Assembly (NCBI GenBank): GCA_021372555.1
Contig: JAJFUI010000033.1
Coordinates: 1 to 35,307, forward strand
Direction of reading: 5' to 3'
Origin: Planctomycetaceae bacterium
Lineage (GTDB): Bacteria > Planctomycetota > Planctomycetia > Pirellulales > Thermoguttaceae
DNA: 35,307 bases
The notes under the pieces are model-generated. The model was not told the origin of the DNA, did not search any database, and saw only the letters and a program-made list of their open reading frames with translations. Shown here one piece after another: positions 25,033-32,615 of the stretch. Position numbers and translations under genes: made by a program. Numbering within the stretch: the first letter of the stretch is position 1; each line of letters starts with the position of its first letter.

Positions 25033-25785
25033 CTACCCGAATTCCCCGTTCACGTACCGTTCCGTCAACCGGTTCGCCGGCTTCGTGAAAATCGTCTCGG
25101 TCTCGTCCACTTCGATCAACTGCGAGGCGCTGACAAAGGCGGTGTAATCCGCCAAACGGCGCGCCTGCTGCACCAAATTCGTGACCAACACAATCGTCAT
25201 TTGCCTCTTGAGCTCTCGCAAAATATCCTCGATCCGCATCGTGGTCACCGGGTCGATGGCGATAGAGAACTCGTCGAGGCACAGAATCTCCGGCCGCAGC
25301 GACAGTGCCCGGGCCAAGGTGAGCCGCTGCTGCTGACCGCCCGACAGCTTCGTGCCAAGCAGGTTCAGCCGGTCTTTCACCTCGTCCCAAAGCATCGCCT
25401 CGCGAAGGCACCTTTCCACGATCTCGTCCAACTGCCTTCGGTCCCGCGTCCCCGCGCGACGCGGCGCATACGCCACATTCTCGTAAACCGACAGCGGCAA
25501 ACCCACTGGCAGTGGAAACACCATGCCGACGCGCCGCCGCAACTGATACACGTCCCGCATGTGACGAACGTCCTCGTCCTCAATCAGCACCCGGCCGGCC
25601 ACCTTGGCCGTCGGTACAAAATCGATCGTGCGATTGATGCAGCGCAACAGCGTCGTCTTCCCCGAGTTGACCGGGCCAATGACCGCAAAGATCTGCTTCG
25701 GCGGAATGGCCAGCGAAACGCCCCGCAAGGCCGTCTTCGGGCCGTAGGTTACCGTCACATTCTCGAAGCGAACGTGTGCCGTCAT
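25033..25785 (-). CDS. pstB: Second PstB-like ATPase, Q-loop and H-loop degenerate
   Basis: A 250-residue ABC ATPase. Walker A is GPVNSGKTT (37-45), the signature LSGGQQQR (147 on) is perfect and the catalytic pair D171-E172 is kept. The Q-loop Gln is Pro91 (MVFPLP), the H-loop His is Asn203 (VTNLV), and the D-loop reads IAID instead of SALD. Its own ATP site should therefore be poor while its signature can serve the partner subunit. The length and DEVKDRL region place it near PstB. It lies 79 nt after pstA, with a small palindrome in the gap, and 93 nt before the other pstB. In a simple duplication both copies would normally keep all motifs; the complementary losses argue for specialisation. 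Confidence 0.85.
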   Translation of the reverse strand: MTAHVRFENVTVTYGPKTALRGVSLAIPPKQIFAVIGPVNSGKTTLLRCINRTIDFVPTAKVAGRVLIEDEDVRHMRDVYQLRRRVGMVFPLPVGLPLSVYENVAYAPRRAGTRDRRQLDEIVERCLREAMLWDEVKDRLNLLGTKLSGGQQQRLTLARALSLRPEILCLDEFSIAIDPVTTMRIEDILRELKRQMTIVLVTNLVQQARRLADYTAFVSASQLIEVDETETIFTKPANRLTERYVNGEFG

Positions 25786-25814
25786 TGTCGAGTAAGTCGT
25801 GAACTGTCTGCAGC

Positions 25815-25831
25815 ACAGGCATCCCGCCTGT
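25815..25831. repeat. Palindrome between pstA and pstB
   Basis: ACAGGC (25815-25820) and GCCTGT (25826-25831) enclose ATCCC. It sits in the 79-nt gap inside the operon. It could form an RNA hairpin tuning ATPase against permease levels or be a dispersed-repeat remnant; there is no T-run. Confidence 0.45.
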
Positions 25832-25864
25832 CAGCCGCGTGCAGGCAAGATGTTTGCATTACAA

Positions 25865-26869
25865 TTACCATTTCTTTCGCGATCGCAGATAGCCGCGCAG
25901 CCCGATCGACACGCTGTTCACCGCCAGCGTCAAGCCGATGAGCACCACCGCGGTGCCATATTGAATTGGCTCCGAGACGCCCACGACTTGCGTCGCCAAG
26001 GTGTAAAGGTGCATCGATAGGGCCATGCAGCCTTCATTCAAGCTGTAAGGGAAGAACGACGCCAACCCATGCTCCTTCAGTCCTCCCTTGAAGAACACGG
26101 CGCCCGTGAACAAGATCGGCGCGGTCTCCCCTGCCGCCCGCGTGACCTCGAAAATGACGCCGGTCAAGATGCCGCCAATCGAGTTGGGCAGCACGATCGT
26201 CCGAATCGTCTGCCACCGCGTGGCGCCCATGTTCCAGCACGCCTCGCGGAACGCCATCGGCACTGAGTTCAACGCCTCCCGCGTACTCGTAATGATCACA
26301 GGCAACGACATCACCGCCAGCGTGCACGACGCCGCCAGCACCGATTCGCCCATGCCGGCGAACAGGACAAATGCCCCCACGCCGAACAGTCCGTGGACGA
26401 TGCTCGGCACCCCGGCCAGGTTCGTTACGCCCAACGCCACGACCCGGGTGCGCCAGTTGTTCCCGGCGTACTCGTTCAGATAGACGCCCCCAAGAATGCC
26501 GATCGGCGCCGCAATTGCCAACGAGATGACGACCAGGAAGAAGGTGCCCACCAACGGAGCCCAGATGCCGCCGGCCGTCATTCGGTTTGCCGGGTTTTCG
26601 AGGATAAACGAGAGCCCCAGCACCGGCCACGCCTTCACGACCAGGTAAACGAGTATCGCCAGAACCGGGGCAATCAGCACGAACGTGAACAGTGCCAGCA
26701 CCACGCGCGCTATCGCTTCTTTGGCGTTCTTGCGCCTCTCCAGCGGTGACGCCGCGAAAGGATTGCGTGTTCCCGCCAAACCGACCTCGCCCAAACCGCC
26801 TGCGGCTGTGGTCGCCGGCAAATCGTGTCGCTCCGGCGTCTCGCTGGCCGCGATTGTGCTTTGTGGCAC
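25865..26869 (-). CDS. pstA: Phosphate ABC transporter permease PstA
   Basis: A 334-residue permease with six predicted membrane spans. The BPD-type permease coupling region is visible as ALNSVPMAFREACWNMGATRWQTI with the EAA-like loop, and FEVTRAAGETAPILFTGA is a PstA hallmark. It forms the phosphate channel with PstC. The frame is open upstream past the pstC stop (26997), with possible GTG starts at 26974 and 26869. The stretch between is lower in GC and lacks family features, so GTG 26869 was taken; the true start is uncertain. The polar N-terminal 40 residues before the first span are longer than usual for PstA. Confidence 0.85.
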   Translation of the reverse strand: MPQSTIAASETPERHDLPATTAAGGLGEVGLAGTRNPFAASPLERRKNAKEAIARVVLALFTFVLIAPVLAILVYLVVKAWPVLGLSFILENPANRMTAGGIWAPLVGTFFLVVISLAIAAPIGILGGVYLNEYAGNNWRTRVVALGVTNLAGVPSIVHGLFGVGAFVLFAGMGESVLAASCTLAVMSLPVIITSTREALNSVPMAFREACWNMGATRWQTIRTIVLPNSIGGILTGVIFEVTRAAGETAPILFTGAVFFKGGLKEHGLASFFPYSLNEGCMALSMHLYTLATQVVGVSEPIQYGTAVVLIGLTLAVNSVSIGLRGYLRSRKKW

Positions 26870-26996
26870 CGTGGGAACCGTGGCTCGACGGCACTCGCTA
26901 TTGACCTTTACGTGGCCAATGAACCAAGGCCGACCAACGGAAGGCCGAAAAACAGACCAAGCAGGTTGACTCACCGGCTCAACATCCAAACAAACA

Positions 26997-27968
26997 TCAA
27001 TAATTCCGTGCACTGCGAATTCCTTTGACCACCAGGTCGGCAACCACGTTAACGGCAAACGTCAGCGCGAACAGTTCCAGCCCGATGGTGAACAGCACCC
27101 AATAGTGCATTTCCCCCGCAGGGGACTCGCCCAGCTCCGACGCAATCGTGGCTGTCAACGTGCGGACCGGGTCCAGCAGACTGTGAGGAATCTTCACTGC
27201 ATGGCCGGTGCACATGAGCACGGCCATCGTCTCGCCGATCGCTCGCCCGACGCCCAGCAGCACCGCCGCCAGGAGTCCGTTCTTGGCCGCCGGAAACAGC
27301 ACGCGATACACAATCTCCCAGCGGCTAGCGCCCAGCGACACAGCGGCCTCGCGGTACGCATCGGGCACTGCCCTGAGCGCGTCTTCGCTCATCGAGACAA
27401 TAATCGGAACGCTCATCAGCCCCAGTATCAAGCCGCCGTTGAGCAGATTGACCCCGACCGGCGCTCCCGTGAAGCGAATCACCAGCGGCGCCACAACCAT
27501 GTAGCCCACGAATCCCCACACGACCGATGGGATCGCCGCCGAAAGCTCGACCAGCACCTTGAGCGTCTCCTTCACCTTCCCGTGGCAGAACTCGGAGATG
27601 AACACGGCCGCCCCAAGTCCCAGCGGGGCCGCCAACGCCATCGCCAAGCCGGTCACGGAAAGCGTGCCAACCAAAAGGGCAAGCGTGCCATAGTGCGGCT
27701 TTACCACCGAATCCGGCTGCCACTCGGTGCTGAAAAAGAACTCCCGCCAGTCCAGCGTCCCGAAGGCGTTGGCCGCAATCAGCAAAATGAAGCCGAAGAT
27801 CGAAAAGACGAAGAGGATCGCGCTCCAACCGCAGAGTCGAATGACAGACTCAATCGCCCACTCCGTACGGCCGATCACCAGTCTACGAAGGTTCGTCCCG
27901 ATCTCCGAAGCCACCCGCGCAAGGCGTTGCGCGGCTCGCCACGGTCGGGTCTGGGAAGCGGCTTTCAT
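26997..27968 (-). CDS. pstC: Phosphate ABC transporter permease PstC
   Basis: A 323-residue permease. After a basic N-terminal stretch of about 45 residues come six spans; the coupling loop ALRAVPDAYREAAVSLGASRWEIVYRV and the GVGRAIGETMAVLMCTGHA segment are typical of PstC. With PstA it makes the transmembrane path for phosphate. ATG 27968 was preferred to GTG 27974 because GGAGGG lies at 9 nt from the ATG and only 3 nt from the GTG. The pstS stop is about 20 nt upstream, so the two are coupled. The C-terminal end abuts the pstA frame. Confidence 0.92.
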   Translation of the reverse strand: MKAASQTRPWRAAQRLARVASEIGTNLRRLVIGRTEWAIESVIRLCGWSAILFVFSIFGFILLIAANAFGTLDWREFFFSTEWQPDSVVKPHYGTLALLVGTLSVTGLAMALAAPLGLGAAVFISEFCHGKVKETLKVLVELSAAIPSVVWGFVGYMVVAPLVIRFTGAPVGVNLLNGGLILGLMSVPIIVSMSEDALRAVPDAYREAAVSLGASRWEIVYRVLFPAAKNGLLAAVLLGVGRAIGETMAVLMCTGHAVKIPHSLLDPVRTLTATIASELGESPAGEMHYWVLFTIGLELFALTFAVNVVADLVVKGIRSARNY

Positions 27969-27990
27969 GCTCACTCGCCCTCCAATCGCT

Positions 27991-28911
27991 CTACTGCCGC
28001 TCGGTCAACGGCACGTACCCAAGCTCCAGCAGGACTCTTTGCCCCGCCGCCGAATGAATCCAATCCAGGTACTCCTTCACAATGCCCGTGGGCTCCCCAA
28101 CGACATAAATCTGCAGAGGCCGCGTGATCGGATACGAGCCGTTGCGGGCGTTCTTCACCGTCGGCTCGACCGCCGGGCCGCCTCGATGTTTCGAGACCTT
28201 CAGCGTTTTCACCTCGGAAGTCTTGTACCCCATCCCGCTATAACCGATGGCCGATGGCGTCCTGCTCACCATCGCCACCACGTCTTTCGAGCCGTTCTGG
28301 TCGATCGAGCCGAGCTTGTAGTCGCGAGTCTTTCCCACGACCACCTCGCGGAAATACGCATAGGTGCCCGAACTGCTCTGCCGGCTGACTCGCGTAATCT
28401 CTTTCTCCGCGAACTTCGGATCCTTGACGCCAAGGTCAGACCACTTGGTGATCTTGCCATCTTGCCCATAGATCTCCGCTAGCTCGTCAATCGAAATCGA
28501 GTCCAACGGGTTGTCCTTGGGCACGTAAATCGCCAGCGCGTCGTACCCGACGATCAGTTCCTGGGGCTCGGCGCCTTGCTTCGCCTTCGTCCTCTTGATT
28601 TCGCCCTCCGTCATCTTCCGGCTCGAGTTGGCCATGTCGCACTTGCCGTCGATCAGGCTGGCAATGCCGACGCCGGAGCCGCCGCCACGGATGTCGATGT
28701 TGACACCCGGATGCTTCTTCATGTACTCTTCCGCCCAGGCCTGTGCCACGTTGACCATCGTGTCAGACCCGGTAACGCGAATCGTCTTCTCCTCGGCGGA
28801 CTTCGGTTGCCCCGTCCCCGCATGCTTGTCGCTTGGACCTCTGCCACAGCCGATGCAAACAGTCGCCAATATCAACAGCGCCAGAGAGAGATGGTTTTTC
28901 GCGAGACGCAT
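27991..28911 (-). CDS. pstS: Phosphate-binding lipoprotein PstS
   Basis: A 306-residue periplasmic binding protein. The N-terminus is a lipoprotein-like signal (LALLILATVCIGC), with likely lipidation at the Cys before GRG. The phosphate-binding motifs TVRVTGSDTM-like (IRVTGSDTMVNVAQAW), IRGGGSGVGI, SSRKM and SRQSSSGTYAYF match PstS. It delivers phosphate to PstCA. ATG 28911 has GGAG about 8 nt upstream; the frame continues to 28983, but that part lies across the promoter. As first gene of the operon it is preceded by a sigma-70-like promoter and Pho-box-like repeats, so expression is likely raised under phosphate limitation. Confidence 0.93.
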   Translation of the reverse strand: MRLAKNHLSLALLILATVCIGCGRGPSDKHAGTGQPKSAEEKTIRVTGSDTMVNVAQAWAEEYMKKHPGVNIDIRGGGSGVGIASLIDGKCDMANSSRKMTEGEIKRTKAKQGAEPQELIVGYDALAIYVPKDNPLDSISIDELAEIYGQDGKITKWSDLGVKDPKFAEKEITRVSRQSSSGTYAYFREVVVGKTRDYKLGSIDQNGSKDVVAMVSRTPSAIGYSGMGYKTSEVKTLKVSKHRGGPAVEPTVKNARNGSYPITRPLQIYVVGEPTGIVKEYLDWIHSAAGQRVLLELGYVPLTERQ

Positions 28912-28954
28912 TCGTGGGCTCCTTTTCTCACTGCCAGAGTGATAACCTATCGCC

Positions 28955-28983
28955 GTGATAGCAAACCGGCTCCCTACCGTCAA
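28955..28983 (-). promoter_or_regulatory. Candidate promoter of the pst operon
   Basis: On the minus strand TTGACG (28983-28978) and TATCAC (28960-28955) are 17 nt apart. Transcription would start near 28948, leaving a leader of about 37 nt that includes GGAG before pstS. It lies just downstream of the CTAAC-type repeats. Confidence 0.5.
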
Positions 28984-28998
28984 CGACTTCGCGTCCCC

Positions 28999-29036
28999 CT
29001 AACAAGTGCTAAAGCGTTTTCTAACGACGACCTAAC
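28999..29036 (-). promoter_or_regulatory. Pho-box-like direct repeats upstream of pstS
   Basis: Read on the plus strand, CTAAC starts at 28999, 29021 and 29032, with a weaker CTAAA at 29009; spacings are 10, 12 and 11 nt, about one helical turn each. On the minus strand this is GTTAG repeated. PhoB/PhoP-type regulators bind short direct repeats at 11-bp spacing upstream of pstS in many bacteria. The array ends 16 nt upstream of the pst -35 box and lies about 140 nt from the divergent glgC start. Confidence 0.5.
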
Positions 29037-29114
29037 AATTGTAAGCATCGATGGAAGAGTCTTGTCTCGGCGCAGCCCGCCAGCACGTCGAACAACCAGC
29101 GATGGGTGGGGTGA

Positions 29115-29143
29115 TTCCCTTCCCGCGTTCACTCAGGTAAACT
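29115..29143 (+). promoter_or_regulatory. Weak candidate promoter of glgC
   Basis: TTCCCT (29115-29120) and TAAACT (29138-29143) have a 17-nt spacer. The -35 match is poor, which would fit activator dependence. Transcription start would be near 29150. Confidence 0.25.
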
Positions 29144-29177
29144 GGCAACTAAGCGTTCTGACACGAGGGTCCTCGGG

Positions 29178-30482
29178 ATGAAAAACGTTCTCACGCTCGT
29201 GCTCGGCGGCGGCCAAGGCACTCGCCTCTATCCGCTCACCAAATACCGCTCCAAGCCAGCGGTTCCGGTCGCAGGCAAGTACCGGCTCATCGACATCCCG
29301 CTGTCCAACTGCATCAACAGTGGGCTAAACCGCTGCTACGTCCTGACGCAGTTCAACTCGGTCAGCCTGCACCGCCACATCCGCTCCACCTACACCTTCG
29401 ACCCCTTCGACGGCGGCTTTGTCGAGGTGCTGGCCGCCCAGCAGACGCTCGACAACGCAACTTGGTATCAGGGCACGGCCGACGCCGTCCGACAAAACCT
29501 CCGCTACATCGAGCAGCCCGGCATCGAATACGTCTTGATTCTCTCCGGCGACCAGCTTTACCGGATGAACTATCAAGACATGATTGTCTCGCACCTGCAC
29601 GCCGCCGCCGACGTCACCATCGGCGCCGTGCCGATGCTCAGCCGTGATGCCTCCGGCTCCGGCATCATGCGGCTCGATGACAGCGGCCGTGTCGTCGGAT
29701 TCCTCGAAAAGCCGAAGACCGAGGCGGAACTCAGGCACGTTCGCACGGACCCGGCTTGGATCGACGCCCACGGCATCGAGAGCCGCGGCCGGGATTGTCT
29801 CGCCAGCATGGGCATCTACCTGTTCAACCGCGATACGTTAATCGACGTCCTGCGGAAGACCGATTACCGCGACTTCGGCAAGGAGGTCTTTCCCGCGTCG
29901 ATTCGCGCCAGGCACGTGCAGGTCCACCTCTTTGACGGCTACTGGGAAGACATCGGAACCATCAAGTCGTTCTACGAGGCAAACTTGGCGTTGGCGCTGC
30001 CAAACGCGCCCTTCGACCTGGCATCCGTCGAAGCCCCCATTTATTCGCATGCCCGGTTCCTGCCCCCGGCCCGAATCGATGGCGCAACCATCCGTGGCAG
30101 CCTCGTCGCCGATGGTTCCATCATTGAAGCCGGCGCCACGATCGAGAACAGCATCATCGGTCTTCGTTGCCACATTGGTCGCAACGTCTGCATTCGCAAT
30201 TCAGTCGTGATGGGCAACGACCTTTACGACACGCCCGAGGAATTGGCCGCCCACGCAGCCAAGGGCGAGCCGCCGCTCGGTATCGCCGAGGGCTCCCATG
30301 TCGAGGGCGCCATCATCGACAAAAATTGCCGCATCGGCCGTAACGCCCGCGTCTTGAACCAGCAGGGCCTCGAAAACACCGACGAAACCCCCTGCGGCAT
30401 GATCCGCGATGGCATCGTCGTCATGCCCAAGAACACGATTGTGCCCCACGACTGGGCAATGCGGGGCTTCAAACGTTCATGA
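29178..30482 (+). CDS. glgC: Glucose-1-phosphate adenylyltransferase (ADP-glucose pyrophosphorylase)
   Basis: A 434-residue enzyme making ADP-glucose and pyrophosphate from ATP and glucose-1-phosphate, the committed step of glycogen synthesis. The N-terminal nucleotidyltransferase has GGGQGTRLYPLT, KYRSKPAVPVAGKYRLIDIPLSNCINSG, WYQGTADAVRQN and LSGDQLYRMNY; GFLEKPK and the YWEDIGTI substrate region follow. The C-terminal left-handed beta-helix has imperfect hexapeptides (ATIRGSLVADGSIIEAGATIENSIIG, IDKNCRIGRNARV). Length fits the plant/cyanobacterial-like subgroup. ATG 29178 has GAGGG at 8 nt spacing. It is divergent from pstS, so the two share an upstream region containing Pho-box-like repeats. 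Confidence 0.96.
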   Translation: MKNVLTLVLGGGQGTRLYPLTKYRSKPAVPVAGKYRLIDIPLSNCINSGLNRCYVLTQFNSVSLHRHIRSTYTFDPFDGGFVEVLAAQQTLDNATWYQGTADAVRQNLRYIEQPGIEYVLILSGDQLYRMNYQDMIVSHLHAAADVTIGAVPMLSRDASGSGIMRLDDSGRVVGFLEKPKTEAELRHVRTDPAWIDAHGIESRGRDCLASMGIYLFNRDTLIDVLRKTDYRDFGKEVFPASIRARHVQVHLFDGYWEDIGTIKSFYEANLALALPNAPFDLASVEAPIYSHARFLPPARIDGATIRGSLVADGSIIEAGATIENSIIGLRCHIGRNVCIRNSVVMGNDLYDTPEELAAHAAKGEPPLGIAEGSHVEGAIIDKNCRIGRNARVLNQQGLENTDETPCGMIRDGIVVMPKNTIVPHDWAMRGFKRS

Positions 30483-30483
30483 A

Positions 30484-30498
30484 CCGCCGCGCCGGCGG
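30484..30498. terminator. Possible hairpin terminator between convergent glgC and acyltransferase genes
   Basis: CCGCCG-CGC-CGGCGG starts 1 nt after the glgC stop. A strong GC stem without a T-run; termination may need a factor. It lies in the 68-nt gap between convergent genes. Confidence 0.3.
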
Positions 30499-30550
30499 CC
30501 CAGGGCAAAAGCTGCGTCGTTTAGCCTCCGCTCATTGACGCCGCTGCTGC

Positions 30551-31213
30551 TTAAACGTCGAGCCGCCCCGCCACCCGCGGCCAATAGTCCGACCTTCCGG
30601 CCAACTCCGCAATAGCGCGCAGGTAGCGGATTGTCACTTCCTCCAGAACCGCGCGATTCGCCGCGCGGTGGAAGTAAGCCGAAAGCTCGATCGGCTGCCC
30701 AATGTCCAGTCGCACCCGCGCCGGTATCAGAAGGCACCCGAGCGTCGTCCCGTCGTACGGCGCGCCGTCGATGTAGCACGGCACAATCGGGCATCGAGCT
30801 CGCATCGCCATTAGTGCTGCCCCCAGTCGGGCCGGCAGCATCAGATCCGCGGTGGTGTTGATCCGCCCTTCCGGAAGGATCCCCACCAACTCACCGCGAG
30901 CAACGAGTCGGATCGCCGCCCGAGTGGCCGCCGCGTCGATGCCCCCGCGACGGACCGGAATTACTTCCAGATATTGAAGCAGCGGACGGAAGGGCGGATA
31001 CTCGTAGTACTCCTTCGCGACCATCCAATGAATCACCCGCCGAACCGCCAACGCCACGATGGCCGGATCCAGCGGACAGCGGTGGTTGCAGACGATGATC
31101 CCGCCCTGGTCGTCCGCCAGCGGGAACCGCCCGCGAACCTTCGCCCGCCACAGAGTTCGCACCATCGTGTAGTTCAGTGCGAACAACAGCGATTGCATCG
31201 GCGAGAGGGACAT
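30551..31213 (-). CDS. PlsC-type lysophospholipid acyltransferase
   Basis: A 220-residue membrane-associated acyltransferase. The HX4D catalytic motif is NHRCPLD (His44, Asp49), followed by the glycerol-phosphate-binding EGR at 115-117 (LPEGRIN) and a further IVPCYIDGAP block, the normal order of motifs I, III and IV. The family acylates lysophosphatidate or related lipids at sn-2. An N-terminal hydrophobic helix (SLLFALNYTMVRTLW) could anchor it. ATG 31213 has GGGAG 8 nt upstream; the frame is open to 31273 but without family character. It converges on glgC and is divergent from the phosphoesterase gene. Confidence 0.88.
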   Translation of the reverse strand: MSLSPMQSLLFALNYTMVRTLWRAKVRGRFPLADDQGGIIVCNHRCPLDPAIVALAVRRVIHWMVAKEYYEYPPFRPLLQYLEVIPVRRGGIDAAATRAAIRLVARGELVGILPEGRINTTADLMLPARLGAALMAMRARCPIVPCYIDGAPYDGTTLGCLLIPARVRLDIGQPIELSAYFHRAANRAVLEEVTIRYLRAIAELAGRSDYWPRVAGRLDV

Positions 31214-31394
31214 GCCACTAACTCCCGCACAACTTACGCCCGAACCACCGTAATCTCCACAGCCGTTGTGCAAATCGAAAGAAATGTTCTAATTCCGGCC
31301 GATAACATGATTGGCCCCGCCAATCAGTTTAGCCCGGTGCGAACAACGCCGCGAGAGCCCTCGGGCCCAAACCGAACATCCCAGGACGCGTCTG

Positions 31395-31880
31395 ATGAAG
31401 ATCGGTGTGCTCAGCGATACCCACGGCGAGGTGGGCGCCACGCGACAGGCATTGGAAATCCTCGACCGGCTACACGTCGACTTGACGATTCACTGCGGCG
31501 ACGTCGGAATCGAAGTCATTCCCTTGTTCCACGGCCGGCCCGCCCATTTCGTCCACGGCAACATGGACGAGCCCGTGCTGCTCCGCGAGGCCATCACAGA
31601 GCCCCAACACGTTCTGCACGATGAACTCGGCTCTCTGGAAGTGGAAGGCCGGCGCATCGCTTTTTTGCACGGCAACGACGTCCAACTGCTGCACCACACC
31701 ATCCACTCCGGCCACTGGGATCTCGTGTGCCACGGCCACACGCACACCTTCGCCAGCAGCCGGCATCGTCAGACGGTTGTGCTCAACCCCGGCGCTCTGT
31801 CCAGAACGAACTGGCCGTCGGTGGCCGTCGTCGATCTGCCTTCGCTCGAAGTTAAGGGAATTCCGCTAGAAGAGATTTAA
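31395..31880 (+). CDS. MJ0936/YfcE-type metallophosphoesterase
   Basis: A 161-residue calcineurin-like phosphoesterase. Metal-binding motifs run in the usual order: SDTHG (residues 7-11), HCGDVG, GNMDE, FLHGN and GHTHT. Relatives hydrolyse phosphodiesters in vitro; the physiological substrate is unknown. ATG 31395 has AGGA 8 nt upstream; the longer frame from 31311 lacks family character. A possible promoter, TTGTGC (31266-31271) and TAATTC (31290-31295) with an 18-nt spacer, lies upstream. The gene is convergent with rimI, 48 nt between stops. Confidence 0.92.
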   Translation: MKIGVLSDTHGEVGATRQALEILDRLHVDLTIHCGDVGIEVIPLFHGRPAHFVHGNMDEPVLLREAITEPQHVLHDELGSLEVEGRRIAFLHGNDVQLLHHTIHSGHWDLVCHGHTHTFASSRHRQTVVLNPGALSRTNWPSVAVVDLPSLEVKGIPLEEI

Positions 31881-31928
31881 GAGCGGCCGCGCGCGGACAT
31901 CCCCGGCGCGGCGTCGCCTCCCCACTTC

Positions 31929-32447
31929 TCACCCGGCCATTCGTGTGATGCGCCGCGCCGCTTGGACCGGCTGTCGCTCAGGATGCCATCGGTATTGCAT
32001 CATGTAAGCGTCCTCCGGCGTGTCCGCGTAGTAGCAACGCAACACCGACACAGCCCTGAATCCGTTTTCACGGAAGAACAGTTGCGCCGCCAGATTCGTC
32101 TCGCGCACTTCGAGCACGATGCGGCTCCGCCGCTGTGACGATAGCTTCGCGCTCAACTTGGCGATCATCTGGGTGCCCACGCCGCGTCGCCTTGCATCCT
32201 CGGCCACCGCGAAATTGAGCACGTGGATTCGGCTCTTGTGCAGTTCATAAATCATGAACCCCACAACACGATCCTCGTGCTCGGCGACCATGCCGATGCA
32301 GTTCCGCTGACGCAGACAGCGGATGAAATCGTCCTGCGACCAGGGAAATTCAAAGCTTTGGCCTTCAATGGCCAGGACTTCGGGCATATCCCGGCGGATC
32401 AGCCAGCGGATATGAACCCGAACCTCTTGCTGTTGTTCGACTTGCAC
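31929..32447 (-). CDS. rimI: Ribosomal-protein-alanine N-acetyltransferase RimI-like (GNAT)
   Basis: A 172-residue GNAT acetyltransferase. The RimI pattern is clear: IRWLIRRDMPEVLAIEGQSFEFPWSQDDF at the N-terminus, a VVGFMIYEL strand, the acetyl-CoA loop ARRRGVGTQMI, LEVRETNLAAQLFFRENGF and the C-terminal YYADTPEDAYMMQY. RimI acetylates the N-terminal alanine of ribosomal protein S18; broader substrates are possible. GTG 32447 has AAGGAGG at 5 nt spacing, the strongest ribosome site in the window; the frame continues to 32606 but without family similarity. The C-terminal tail after WHPE is short and basic. Confidence 0.93.
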   Translation of the reverse strand: MQVEQQQEVRVHIRWLIRRDMPEVLAIEGQSFEFPWSQDDFIRCLRQRNCIGMVAEHEDRVVGFMIYELHKSRIHVLNFAVAEDARRRGVGTQMIAKLSAKLSSQRRSRIVLEVRETNLAAQLFFRENGFRAVSVLRCYYADTPEDAYMMQYRWHPERQPVQAARRITRMAG

Positions 32448-32511
32448 GTCGGCCTCCTTCCTTGTCGGCCAATTGCCTCGACCCGCCAAGTGGTTCTCCA
32501 GCGGGGTCCAT

Positions 32512-32540
32512 ACATTAGCACAAGTCGCAGAAATCACCAA
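32512..32540 (-). promoter_or_regulatory. Candidate promoter of rimI
   Basis: On the minus strand TTGGTG (32540-32535) and TAATGT (32517-32512) are 17 nt apart, giving a leader of about 60 nt before GTG 32447. It lies in the 168-nt gap after the large membrane protein gene. Confidence 0.4.
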
Positions 32541-32615
32541 TAGGATTCCTGCCAGTTTCAAGCGTTGCCCCGACCACCGAACGCTGCATGCCCAGCGACC
32601 TCGCATTGCAAGCGA

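Noticed and set aside
31887-31896. CCGCGCGCGG palindrome between the phosphoesterase and rimI genes as a terminator
   Set aside because: It is a plain alternating GC run with no loop and no T-tract.
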